Source: Wolbachia endosymbiont of Aedes albopictus
GTDB taxonomy: Bacteria; Pseudomonadota; Alphaproteobacteria; Rickettsiales; Anaplasmataceae
Direction: 5' to 3'
Length of the DNA: 64,000 nt
NCBI RefSeq assembly: GCF_024804185.1
Contig: NZ_CP101657.1
Coordinates: 620,001 to 684,000, forward strand
Shown: piece by piece, positions 25,235-34,679 of the stretch
Position numbering within the stretch: the first letter of the stretch is position 1
Layout: each line of letters opens with the position of its first letter
Notes under the pieces: model-generated
Seen by the model: the letters and a program-made list of their open reading frames with translations, nothing else
Databases searched by the model: none
Told to the model about the DNA's origin: nothing
Translations under genes and position numbers: made by a program

Positions 25235-26721
25235 CTTACTTTTACCCACAAATGTAAAAAGTGAGTAAGCTAAATAATTTAGGATCAAAATGATAGAAAC
25301 AAGTACAAGCGTGCAATATACAGATGGCTTAGGGGATAAATGGCTGGAAAGAGAGTTAAAACACATTAATTTGGGAGATATAAGGCTTAAAAAAAGACTT
25401 ATAAAAACAAGTTATTGCATAGAGGGTAAGGCATCTGGTTCAATTAATCAAAGCTGTAGTGGATGGAAAGAAGCTAAGGGTGCATATAGATTATTTAGCA
25501 ATGAAAAGCTTGAAGATAAGGAAATTTATTCTTCCCATTGTAAAGAAACTAAGGAAAGAATAAAAGGAAACCAGTTGGTCTTTTCAGTTCAAGATACAAG
25601 TTATTTGGATTTTGACTCTCATATAAAGACCAAGAGACTAGGGAGTATTTCTAAAGCTTATACAAAGCATAAAATGGGTTTACTGTTGCATAGTGCCTTA
25701 ATAGTCAGCAAAGAAGGATTACCTTTAGGTCTATCTTCCCAACAATGTTGGGCGCGTTCTATTAGGGAAGAAGAAACGGCACAAGAAAAAGCAAACAGAA
25801 AATACCGTACCTCCATAGAAGAAAAAGAAAGTTATAAGTGGATAACAGCTCTCAAAGAAACTATAAACAACCTTCCTCCAAATGTACAACTTGTTACCCT
25901 TGGTGATAGGGAAGCAGACATCTTCAAATTTTTATGGGTGGCTGAGACGTTAGGTAGTTTTTATGTAATCCGCAATCGAGCTAATAGAAGATTTATCTGT
26001 ACTGAAGTCGGAAAAACAGATTTGCAAACACGCATCACTCAACTGCCAGTAAAAAAGAAAATTTCTCTAGAAGTTACTAAAGGTGGAAACCAGAGATCAA
26101 GGAAAGCTAATATTGAAGTTAAGTATATGAAAGCCTATCAGATCTTCTTCCATTTATGGGTCAAAAGATACAATACATAAAATAAGTCCCTGTATATGTG
26201 GTAAGTGCAAAAGCTCCTGATGGATTGGAAGCTGTCGACTGGACTCTACTAACTAATGTACCATACTTTAGATGCCATAGAAAAGATAAATTGGTATAAG
26301 CTAAGATGGAAAATTGAAGAGTATTTTAGGATTTTAAAATCAGGATGTAAGATAGAAAGCTCTCGCTTAGCTACAAAAGAAAGATTACAGAAGTTAATTG
26401 CTATAAAAAGTATAATCGCGTTTAAAATTTTATATTTGACAAAAGTGGCTTTATCAAATCCCATGGAAATTTGTACTAAAATTTTAAGCAACGAAGAGTG
26501 GAAGGTCCTTTACATGCGTGAGTATTGGGTAGCAACATTACCCGAAGAACCTCCAAACATAAAACAAGCTATTATTTGGTTAGGAAAATTGGGTGGATTT
26601 ATGAATAGAAAAAGTGATAATTTACCAGGGTCTATGACTCTATGGCGGGGCTATGAAAACCTTAAGGAGAGCATAGTTATGCTTCACATAATGACCTCTC
26701 AAAATTGTGGGTAAAAGTAAG
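25235..26721 (+). mobile_element. IS4-family (Tn5/IS50-like) insertion sequence, copy B
   Basis: The 1487-base inverted partner of copy A, with the same 17-base terminal inverted repeats (CTTACTTTTACCCACAA at 25235, complement ending at 26721). The copies face away from a 1223-base spacer, making an inverted repeat of about 4.2 kb. The left flank is the cut gene fragment; the right flank is palindromic repeat sequence. No target duplication is apparent. Confidence 0.9.
25290..26714 (+). pseudogene. IS4/Tn5-like transposase of copy B, frameshifted identically to copy A
   Basis: Frames at 25290-26180 (296 residues) and 26256-26714 (152 residues) are identical residue by residue to those of copy A and are broken in the same way around 26180-26256. 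Two independent decays would not give the same lesions, so one copy arose from the other after the gene was already broken, either by movement in trans or by gene conversion between the copies. Confidence 0.9.
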
Positions 26722-27420
26722 GGTTTCATCCCAGTGCCTATTTCTTTGTCATCCGAGTAGCTTGACTACTTGGATCCAGGAAACTTAACTCTACATCAAG
26801 TAAATGTACAATAAAAACTAGATTCCAGACTGGAATGACACCCTACTTAACCTTCATTCCGCCGCGAACCTTCATGCAACCGCGAACCGTCATACCGCGA
26901 TTCATTCGCGGTATCTCATCCGCTAACAAGAGATCCCGCTGCGGGATGACGTTTGTCGTTTAGTTACAAACATTAAGAAATTTACCAAATAAAAAAAAAG
27001 GCAAAAGAAGCCCCGAGTAGCGAGTTTTGACTCTATATTACTGTAAGTGGCGCTGTAATAATGTGCTAACGCTTAAAATAAGCGCGATTTGGCTGAATGT
27101 AGAAAAAATAAAAAAGACACGCAGCCGCTATAATTTCATGTAATCCGCCAATAAATACTCTGAGTTTTTTACTGAATTTTGTCACTGAGCCTGCAGGTCA
27201 AAAACAAGTTTTGAGTCACAAATACCCTTAATACTACAATAAGGGGGCTGGCAGAGTTTGTCAAGCAAGTTTTTTCGTTTCTATGTTATCAGCTACTTGG
27301 ATGACACCATCTGCTGTACGGATTGCTTTCTAAAACAAACGTTTGTATAGTTATACATAGTGTACTACATATTGATTTTTATTACTAGCACAGATACGAT
27401 AAAGCTTTAAGCACTGCATA
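26722..27420. repeat. intergenic palindromic repeats and 349-base dispersed repeat, copy 1
   Basis: No gene is visible. From 26722 to about 26934 there are hairpin units: CATCCCAGTG and TCATCCGAGTAGC with GGATCC ends, ATACCGCGATTCATTCGCGGTAT and GATCCCGCTGCGGGATGAC. From 26935 to 27283 lies the dispersed repeat whose inverted copy is at 53211-53550. It includes GGCAAAAGAAGCCCCG, a TGTAAGTGGCGCTGTAATA stretch and CCCTTAATACTACAATAAGG. The last 140 bases before metG are AT-rich and should hold its promoter. Confidence 0.8.
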
Positions 27421-29013
27421 ATGGAACAATTCGAGAACTTTTACATCACCACGCCAATATATTACGTAAACGATAAGCCGCATATTGGTCACGCATATAC
27501 TTCTCTCATCTGTGATGTTACAGCTAGATTTATGAAACTAGCTGGAAAAAATGTCAAATTTACCACCGGCACAGATGAACATGGACAAAAAATAGAAAAA
27601 GCAGCTAAAGCAAAGGAAATGCAGCCAAAAGAATTTACAGATGAAGTGAGCGTTTCATTTAAAGAATTGGCTAAGTTCATGAATTTTGAGTATGACGATT
27701 TTATTCGCACTACGGAGGAACGTCACAAAAAAGCAGTTATAGCTTTATGGAATAGACTTGAAGAGAGAGGACAAATATATTTGGGTTCCTATTCGGGTTG
27801 GTATTCAGTTCGTGATGAAGCATTTTATCAGGAATCAGAGCTGATAGATGGCAAAGCACCAACAGGCGCAGAAGTTCAGTGGATAAAAGAAGAGAGCTAC
27901 TTTTTTCGCTTATCAAACTGGCAAGACAAATTACTTGAGCTATATGAAGGTCAACCAAATTTTATCTTTCCTGAGAGCAGAAAAAATGAAGTGGTATCGT
28001 TTGTAAGATCAGGGCTCATTGACCTCTCAATCTCTCGCACTAGTTTTAACTGGGGAATAAAAGTACCAGGTAATGACAAACACGTAATCTATGTTTGGAT
28101 AGATGCATTAACCAATTATCTTACATCAATAGGTTTCCCTAGTACTGAGGGTGAGGAATATAAAAGATTTTGGGCAGAATCCAAAACGCAGATTCCAGTG
28201 TCAAGCACTGCAAACCTAGCTGACAGCTCTTTCAACGTTCATGTAATCGGTAAAGACATATTGCGCTTTCATGCTGTATATTGGCCAGCGATTCTCCTTT
28301 CAGCAGATTTGCCACTGTCAAAACAAATTGCAGTTCATGGTTGGTGGCTAAACGAAGGAGAAAAAATATCCAAGTCCCTTGGTAATGTCATAGATCCAAT
28401 TGGCCTCGCTCAAGAGTTTGGTGTTGATCAACTACGCTATTTTCTCCTTCGGGAAGCAAGTTTTGGCCAGGATGGCAACTTTAGTAAGAAAAACATGATC
28501 AGCCTCATAAACTCAGAACTTGCAAACAATATAGGCAATTTAGTACAAAGAACAATTTCATTTTTACACAAGCAATGTTCTGGAATTGTACCAACAATCG
28601 ATCAAAGCCTACTTAAAGATGAAGAAAGTCTTCCAGGTTGCAAAGCTATACTCGATCAGGTGATGAATCACCTATCAAAGTATGAGTTTAACCAGATTAT
28701 ACTTCTAATTATCAACATCTCTTCTGAAGCCAATGCTTATATAGACAAAAGTGCACCCTGGATATTAAGCAAAACTGATAGAGAACGCATGAATTTAGTA
28801 ATCTACAAATTACTGGAATATATAAGAATAATAGGCATTTTATTGCAGCCAATTGTTCCCAAGTCAGCGGAAATGATACTTGATCAATTGCAAATTCCAA
28901 AAGAACAACGAGATTTAAAATCTCTGTGCGACGTGTGCGTAAGTTCAGGCATAACATTGCCTAACCCTACACCGGTTTTTCAAAAGTTAATGCTTAGCAG
29001 CACTATAGACTGA
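27421..29013 (+). CDS. metG: methionyl-tRNA synthetase with a palindromic-element insertion
   Basis: A 530-residue class I synthetase charging tRNA-Met. The HIGH motif is HIGHAY near residue 22 and the KMSKS motif is KISKSLGNV near 315. The C-terminal anticodon-binding helical domain is present, and there is no extra tRNA-binding domain. Between KRFWAE and FNVHVIGKDILRFH (residues about 252-271) there are some 20 extra residues (SKTQIPVSSTANLADSS) encoded by a sequence, CAGATTCCAGTGTCAAGCAC, that closely matches the intergenic palindromic repeats (for example at 19319-19347). This is an in-frame repeat insertion. The 3' end overlaps the pseudogene on the other strand by 27 bases. Confidence 0.95.
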   Translation: MEQFENFYITTPIYYVNDKPHIGHAYTSLICDVTARFMKLAGKNVKFTTGTDEHGQKIEKAAKAKEMQPKEFTDEVSVSFKELAKFMNFEYDDFIRTTEERHKKAVIALWNRLEERGQIYLGSYSGWYSVRDEAFYQESELIDGKAPTGAEVQWIKEESYFFRLSNWQDKLLELYEGQPNFIFPESRKNEVVSFVRSGLIDLSISRTSFNWGIKVPGNDKHVIYVWIDALTNYLTSIGFPSTEGEEYKRFWAESKTQIPVSSTANLADSSFNVHVIGKDILRFHAVYWPAILLSADLPLSKQIAVHGWWLNEGEKISKSLGNVIDPIGLAQEFGVDQLRYFLLREASFGQDGNFSKKNMISLINSELANNIGNLVQRTISFLHKQCSGIVPTIDQSLLKDEESLPGCKAILDQVMNHLSKYEFNQIILLIINISSEANAYIDKSAPWILSKTDRERMNLVIYKLLEYIRIIGILLQPIVPKSAEMILDQLQIPKEQRDLKSLCDVCVSSGITLPNPTPVFQKLMLSSTID

Positions 29014-30182
29014 AGGGTGAGCTTCTGTTAGTTTTTTCAACTCAACAGAAGTATCTGGTTGTTTTAATGTGTTTATACCATTATCTACTCTAGGGAAAGA
29101 TGTACTATCAAGACATGTAGCCTCTTTTGCTGGTATATTCATTTGATTAGATCCAACAGTTTTATTACTCTCAGCACTATTACCTTCTTCAGAAAACAGA
29201 TTAGGGATAATATCTCCCTCTATAATCTCTTCCAGGTCCTACGAAAATCCTATTAAGCCCACAAGTCATAAAGACAATGCTTACTAGAGTTGTGAATAGT
29301 AAAGATAAGGATGAGGTACCATCTTCTGTGCTATCAACAGGATTGCCTACTGCACTAGACGAGTTACTAGAAATTACGTCCAGCATTTATACCATGATGT
29401 GCTAAATCTATTATTGTTACTACTATTGTTCCTACTATTGCTCCTACTGCTACTACTCCTCCTGCTATATCAGGACTGCTTTGCTGAACCCATGCACCCC
29501 AGCTTTGACCATTTCCTTCTTTAGCTGGCTGATTTTCTGGGCTAGAAACCTCAACATTGTTATAAGGACGTTGCATAGTAGGATTAGGGCAAGTAACAGA
29601 ATTGCCTACTACACTAAACAAGTTGTCAGCAACACAAAATCCACCATTTTCTGTGCTATCAACAGAATTGCCTACTGCACTAGACGAGTTGCTAGCAACA
29701 TCAAGTACAACATTTGCAGCAATATATACTAAACATGCTACCCCTGCTACTATCTTAAACTTGTTTTGCCGAACCCGTGCACCCCCGCTTTGACCATTTC
29801 CTTCTTTAGCTGGCTGATTTTCTGGGCTAGAAGCCTCAACATTTTTATACAGAAGTGCACTAATGTTAGAAGGTAAACCCTTAGCCTTCAACCCTGCCCT
29901 TGCATTTTCTACTTCCCGCTTCCTTTGAGCTACACAACTTTCAAACTTTCCTTATTGAGAAATAGTATTAGTATTGTTTTTGCTAATTGCTACAGCTGAA
30001 AGTGCAATGGCTACAGCAGAGAGTACAGCACAACCAATAATAAATGGTAGGCCAGTACTTAATGCTGCAACTGGAGCTAAGAAACCAACATAAGGAGCTG
30101 CAGCAAACACTCCAGATGCTAATAAAGTGAAAGTAGCCAGAGTTCCAGCCATATAATAGGGTACATTGCCTTTACTTATCAT
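28987..30182 (-). pseudogene. decayed Wolbachia membrane protein gene with internal repeats
   Basis: Read on the reverse strand, ATG at 30182 opens a protein with two or three membrane segments (GTLATFTLLASGVFAAAPYVG and following). A TAA at 29952-29954 interrupts it, but the same frame continues as GKFESCVAQRKREVENAR to 29367. A frameshift near 29380 leads to MLDVISSNSSSAVGNPVDST, and another near 29225 leads to EEIIEGDIIPNLFSEEGN, ending SVYSAAKH at 28987. A unit of 285 bases (95 codons) is repeated in tandem: SSPENQPAKEGNGQS and SNSSSAVGN recur. The gene family is unknown to me; the product was probably a surface or membrane protein. Confidence 0.75.
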
Positions 30183-30303
30183 GATTATTCCTCATGTATT
30201 ATAAAATATAATACCATTATAAAAGGATTTTTAAGAAACTGTCAAGCTACCTTTACATAAAAAAACAATCAACAAACTTGGGAACAAGAAGATTGCTGCC
30301 AAG

Positions 30304-31755
30304 CTACAAACTATGCCTTTCCGTGTAATCTTTAAATGCACCTCTGTTAGAGTCAAAATATAGCTTTACACTGCCAATCGGCCCATTTCTCTGCTTTGCA
30401 ATAATGAGCTCTGCAATGTTTCTAATTTTTTCCATTTTCTCTTGCCATTCCCGATGTTTATTGTTTCCTTCATTTGGCTGCTTTCTTAATTCATAGTATT
30501 CTTCTCTATAGAGGAACATCACTATATCTGCGTCTTGCTCTATGCTTCCTGAATCACGTAAATCAGAAAGTTGTGGTTTTTTATCATCCCTCTGCTCAAC
30601 AGAACGAGAGAGCTGAGATAGTGCAACAATGGGAATATTCAGCTCTTTTGCAATTGCTTTCAAACCCTGCGTCACTTCCGAGATTTCTTGTACTCTATTT
30701 TCATTACTTCTTTTTGTTGTTCCTCTGATTAGCTGCAAATAATCAATGAATACCACTTCTACATTATATAATTGATACAACAAGCGTATTCTGGTGCGAA
30801 GGGCACTAATTGATAGTGCAGGAGTGTCATCTATGATGAAAGGCAGTTCAGATAATTCTGTACTAGCATTGATAAATTCATGCAATTCAAAATCACTAAT
30901 TCTCCCGGTTAATGCCTTATAATAACTAATCCCTGAATCTATAGTGATCAGCCTTGCGGTTAATTGTTCTGCTGACATTTCAAGTGAGAAAAACGCTACA
31001 TAGTGTTGTTTATCTGCTCTTTTTTGCAACATCTTACAAGCATTAAGTGCGATGTTTAGCGCAAGTGCTGTTTTACCCATAGAAGGCCTTGCAGCTAAAA
31101 TTAATAAATCAGATTTTTGTAGGCCACCAAGAAGCTGATTTAGATCTTGAAGTCCGGTTGTAACGCCCAGCGCTTCTGGATTATTTTTCAGTGTGCTGAT
31201 CTTCTCAACTACGTCTTTAATTGAACTTGCAAGTTTTATATATGTTTTCTCACCTTGTTTTTTTACTGCTAAGTTGAACAATTTTGTCATTGCTTGTTCA
31301 ATTTGCGCCTGTGCAGGATTTTCAATATCGTAGTTGTAGCTATCACCAACTATTTCTTGCCCGAGCTTAATTAAGCATCTCCTTAAGTAAGTATCACGGA
31401 TTATTCTAGTCAAACTATAGATATCAAGTGCAATACTTGCCTTTGCTGCAAGCTTTGCTAAGTACTCTATCCCACCACACTCGGTAAACGCTTGGTCGTT
31501 CTCAAAAAACATTTTGAGGCTTAGTTCATTGGCAACTATACCGTGTTTCCTGGTTTTGGATATTTGCGTAAAGATACTCTGATGTAATGGATCATAGAAA
31601 TTCTCTGCCGTAATTGTATCTTCAACTGCATCACAGATTCTATTATCACGAATCATTGCGCCAATAAGCATTTGCTCGGCTTCTAAATTATGCGGTAATT
31701 TACATATTTCCTTATCTACACTTCTTGAACTGAGGAGACTAGCTAATTCATTCAT
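30304..31755 (-). CDS. dnaB: replicative DNA helicase DnaB
   Basis: A 483-residue protein. The N-terminal domain starts with the typical LPHNLEAEQMLIGAMI, and the RecA-like domain has the Walker A motif ARPSMGKTAL near residue 225 and the H2 motif VVFIDYLQLI near 335, followed by SQLSRSVEQRDDKKP and SGSIEQDADIV. The hexamer unwinds DNA ahead of the replication fork. No intein is present and the length is normal. It is divergent from the tRNA-Leu gene downstream in window coordinates. Confidence 0.97.
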   Translation of the reverse strand: MNELASLLSSRSVDKEICKLPHNLEAEQMLIGAMIRDNRICDAVEDTITAENFYDPLHQSIFTQISKTRKHGIVANELSLKMFFENDQAFTECGGIEYLAKLAAKASIALDIYSLTRIIRDTYLRRCLIKLGQEIVGDSYNYDIENPAQAQIEQAMTKLFNLAVKKQGEKTYIKLASSIKDVVEKISTLKNNPEALGVTTGLQDLNQLLGGLQKSDLLILAARPSMGKTALALNIALNACKMLQKRADKQHYVAFFSLEMSAEQLTARLITIDSGISYYKALTGRISDFELHEFINASTELSELPFIIDDTPALSISALRTRIRLLYQLYNVEVVFIDYLQLIRGTTKRSNENRVQEISEVTQGLKAIAKELNIPIVALSQLSRSVEQRDDKKPQLSDLRDSGSIEQDADIVMFLYREEYYELRKQPNEGNNKHREWQEKMEKIRNIAELIIAKQRNGPIGSVKLYFDSNRGAFKDYTERHSL

Positions 31756-31869
31756 TTTAAGTTTTGAGAGTAACTGTTGATTATTGTAGAATATTTAGTC
31801 CTCATTTGAAAGATGTAAAGGCAAAAAAATTTGACTAATTCCGTGTTGCCTATAGCATTAAAACTTAAT

Positions 31870-31952
31870 GCCCCTGTGGTGGAATGGTAGACACGGCAGA
31901 CTCAAAATCTGTTGCTTGCAAAAGCATGCTGGTTCAAGTCCGGCCAGGGGCA
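31870..31952 (+). tRNA. tRNA-Leu (anticodon CAA)
   Basis: An acceptor stem GCCCCTG pairs with CAGGGGC. The D-loop region is TGGTGGAATGGTAGACAC, the anticodon stem and loop is GCAGA-CTCAAAA-TCTGT with anticodon CAA, a variable arm (TGCTTGCAAAAGCA) marks it as class II, and the T-loop is GGTTCAAGTCC. CCA is not encoded. The RDD protein gene starts 22 bases downstream. Confidence 0.95.
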
Positions 31953-31974
31953 CATTAAATATTGGAAAGCATAT

Positions 31975-32571
31975 ATGTTACATAAATTTTTTAATCGTTT
32001 ATTTTCTATTTTTTCTTCTATAAATGTTATTCAAAAGGTAAAGAAAGATGAAAATGGGATATGTTATGTAACAGGACTTAGGCGCTATATATCAGTATTG
32101 CTTGATTTGATTATTATCGTTTTGTTCTTGCAGTTTTGCAGCCAAGCCTTAAATCAGCTCTTTATGAACTCAGAGGATAGCAAAATATTAAGTCAAATTG
32201 CTGCAAAATACCAAATGCAAGCGCTACTGTCTGCAGAAGAAAAGACAACGCAGAGTAGACTTATAAAATTACAAATCCTAAATCAAATAGTACAATGCAT
32301 TATGCTCTTTTGCTATGTAACATATATGTGGGTAAGGTTTGCTGCCACACCTGGAAAACTATTACTTGGTCTTAGAGTTGTGGATGCACAAACTTTCGAA
32401 AAGATGACCCTAAAACAAGCAACAAAGAGATTTTTTCCCTTTATATTGTCAGCTGCACCATTATTCTTGGGCTTTTTATGGTCAAATTTCAACAAACGCT
32501 GTCAAACTTGGCACGACAAGATCGCAGGCACAGTGGTTGTCACGAGTAAAAGCCTTAGAAGGCAGAACTAA
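31975..32571 (+). CDS. RDD family membrane protein
   Basis: A 198-residue protein from ATG 31975; an in-frame ATG at 31912 lies inside tRNA-Leu and is rejected. Three hydrophobic segments occur: about 39-60 (ISVLLDLIIIVLFLQF), 105-125 and 165-180. The RDD hallmark is present as LRRYISVLLD near residue 36, and the C-terminal TPGKLLLGLRVVDAQT and WHDKIAGTVVV patterns are typical. RDD proteins are inner-membrane proteins of mostly unknown function, some implicated in ion exchange. Confidence 0.85.
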   Translation: MLHKFFNRLFSIFSSINVIQKVKKDENGICYVTGLRRYISVLLDLIIIVLFLQFCSQALNQLFMNSEDSKILSQIAAKYQMQALLSAEEKTTQSRLIKLQILNQIVQCIMLFCYVTYMWVRFAATPGKLLLGLRVVDAQTFEKMTLKQATKRFFPFILSAAPLFLGFLWSNFNKRCQTWHDKIAGTVVVTSKSLRRQN

Positions 32572-32604
32572 AAACTAAAGAGCTCAAATGAAAGAAGGTA
32601 AACT

Positions 32605-34269
32605 CTAAAGTATACATTTAGTAGCGCTTTCTATGAGAGAAATCGTATTATCTATTCCATAAAGCTTTATGAAAGATCCCATTCTTGGACCGGTTTTTTG
32701 GCCAAGTAACATTTCATATAATAGCTGAAACCAGTCACGTAAGTTGGTATAATCATATTTTTTTCCAATAGAAAATACCTGAGATTGAATTTCTTCAGCA
32801 GTAACAGTTGTAGATAGAGAATGTAAAGTGTCCTTCAAATCTAGTAATGCTTCTCTCTCTTTTGCATTTGGAGTTTTATATGATTTTGTTGGTTTGATAA
32901 AATCGTGGTAATACTTTACTGCAAAGTCTGAAAGTCTATCAAGCATTTTATTATTTTCTGGTGTGACGCTTGGTGCATAAGAGGATATAAAACCCCATAT
33001 GATCTCTTTGTTTTCAGCATTACAAGCCGCTGCTAGGTTTAAAAGTAGTGAGAAATTTATGCCTGAAGTTTCTATATTAGGAACATTGCCCTGGTGGATA
33101 TGCCAGGCAGGGTTTGCTTCTGATGGCAATTTTGTCGTTAAAGCTTGCTTGCGCTCCTCAAATACATTCGAGTATTCTGCGGTGCTCACCTGCGCTTCCC
33201 CTAAAAATTTCTCATCATAACCAGGTTCTGTATGAAATTTACTATTTGTGTTTTCCCCGTTGTTCTCATTATAATGCTTAACAAACTCTAGATACTCATC
33301 AGTTGATTTTGGTATCACATCAAAATATAAACGTTTAGCTTTTTTAGGGCTCTGAAAAATGTACAATGCTAAGCTCTCTGTTGGTGCGTAAGTTAACCAC
33401 TCTTCAATTGAAATGCCATTTCCTCTTGATTTTGATATTTTCTTTCCTTCTTTATCAAGGAAAAGCTCGTAGCAAAACAGAAGTGGTGGCTTTTCTCCAA
33501 GTATTTCACATATTTGACTTGAAAGCACAGCAGATGGAGTTAAATCTTTTCCGTGAGCTTCATAATTTACTCCAAATGCGGCCCACCTCATTCCCCAATC
33601 AGGTTTCCATTGCAGTTTACATTTTCCTTTTGTCACTGAAACTTCTATTTTTTCCCCGTTTGGGTCTTCATACGTGATTGTTCCTTTATCTGTATTTGTT
33701 TCAATTACTGGAACTTGTAAAACTTGGGAAGTTTTTGGACATATCGGCAAGAATGGACTGTAAGTCTGCTGCCTTTCTTCCCGAAATGATGGAAGCATTA
33801 CGTCCATCACTTTATCATAATTTTTCAGCAGGAGTAAAAGTTTTTCATCGTAAACGCCAGATTTATAACACTCTGTTGCACTCCTAAATTCGTACTCAAA
33901 TTCAAACAAATCAAGAAATTTACACAACAACAAATTCATGTGATGACCATAACTCTCATGAGTGCCAAATGGATCGGGTATCATAGTCAATGGTTTATTT
34001 AAGTGCTCCCTTAGCATCTCTTGATTTGGCACATTATCTGGTATTTTTCGCAAACCATCCATATCATCTGAAACTGCAATGATTTTGGTTTTTATACCAG
34101 GAGCTATTTTTTTTAATGCATTTACAACAACTGTAGTGCGGAAAACCTCTCCAAAGGTTCCTATGTGGGGTAAACCAGAGGGTCCATAACCAGTTTCAAA
34201 TATTATTTCTTTTTTATTAGGAAACTCTTGCAATATTTTTTCTGCTTCTTGAAATGGCCAACTTATCAT
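32605..34269 (-). CDS. lysS: class I lysyl-tRNA synthetase
   Basis: A 554-residue class I-type enzyme charging tRNA-Lys, as found in archaea, spirochaetes and most alphaproteobacteria in place of the class II form. The HIGH-like motif is SGLPHIGTFGE near residues 32-42 and the KMSKS motif is KISKSRGNGIS near 280. The C-terminal helical domain is intact. I use lysS as the usual Wolbachia symbol; lysK is also used. It is convergent with the RDD gene and divergent from virB3. Confidence 0.93.
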   Translation of the reverse strand: MISWPFQEAEKILQEFPNKKEIIFETGYGPSGLPHIGTFGEVFRTTVVVNALKKIAPGIKTKIIAVSDDMDGLRKIPDNVPNQEMLREHLNKPLTMIPDPFGTHESYGHHMNLLLCKFLDLFEFEYEFRSATECYKSGVYDEKLLLLLKNYDKVMDVMLPSFREERQQTYSPFLPICPKTSQVLQVPVIETNTDKGTITYEDPNGEKIEVSVTKGKCKLQWKPDWGMRWAAFGVNYEAHGKDLTPSAVLSSQICEILGEKPPLLFCYELFLDKEGKKISKSRGNGISIEEWLTYAPTESLALYIFQSPKKAKRLYFDVIPKSTDEYLEFVKHYNENNGENTNSKFHTEPGYDEKFLGEAQVSTAEYSNVFEERKQALTTKLPSEANPAWHIHQGNVPNIETSGINFSLLLNLAAACNAENKEIIWGFISSYAPSVTPENNKMLDRLSDFAVKYYHDFIKPTKSYKTPNAKEREALLDLKDTLHSLSTTVTAEEIQSQVFSIGKKYDYTNLRDWFQLLYEMLLGQKTGPRMGSFIKLYGIDNTISLIESATKCIL

Positions 34270-34376
34270 TATCTGGGTTAAATAATGTATCTTAACTTAA
34301 AGTGCTAGTAGTTTCAATGGATTTTTAATATAATGATATAGTATAGTGTTAGAGCTATTATTAGAAGGTTAAAGAT

Positions 34377-34673
34377 ATGTCCACAGGTAGTATACAAACA
34401 GATCAATTATTTAAAGGTCTTACAAGACCTGCAATGCTCTTTGGTGTGAGTTATATGTTTGCAATATTAAACGTCCTGATTTGCATGCTAATTTTCATTA
34501 ATTCAAATGATTTGAGAGTGATTCTCTTAATGTTACCAGGTATACATGGACTTGGCTATATAGCTTCTGCAAAAGAACCGTTGTTTATTGAATTATTTAT
34601 GGTAAAACTAGGAAAGTGCTCGAAATGTTTAAATCGTTTTTATCATGGAGCCAATTCTTATGATATTGCTTAA
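34377..34673 (+). CDS. virB3: type IV secretion system protein VirB3
   Basis: A 98-residue inner-membrane protein. The opening DQLFKGLTRPAMLFGVSY is the VirB3 signature, followed by a hydrophobic hairpin (about 25-65). VirB3 associates with VirB4 at the base of the secretion channel. It is the first gene of the rickettsial virB3-virB4-virB6 operon, with virB4 starting 6 bases after its stop. A TATAAT at 34329-34334 lies 43 bases upstream without a clear -35 box, and a GAAGG ribosome binding site precedes the ATG. Confidence 0.95.
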   Translation: MSTGSIQTDQLFKGLTRPAMLFGVSYMFAILNVLICMLIFINSNDLRVILLMLPGIHGLGYIASAKEPLFIELFMVKLGKCSKCLNRFYHGANSYDIA

Positions 34674-34679
34674 TGTTGT

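Noticed and set aside
26249-26491. Frames of 80 codons opposite the IS transposase C-terminus, present in both IS copies.
   Set aside because: They are antisense to the conserved transposase region and have no independent support.
22525-26721. A functional composite transposon formed by the two IS copies.
   Set aside because: Both transposases carry the same disabling frameshifts, there is no target duplication at the outer ends, and the spacer holds only gene remnants.
31912-31974. Longer start for the RDD protein at 31912.
   Set aside because: That ATG lies within tRNA-Leu; the ATG at 31975 gives the family-typical N-terminus.
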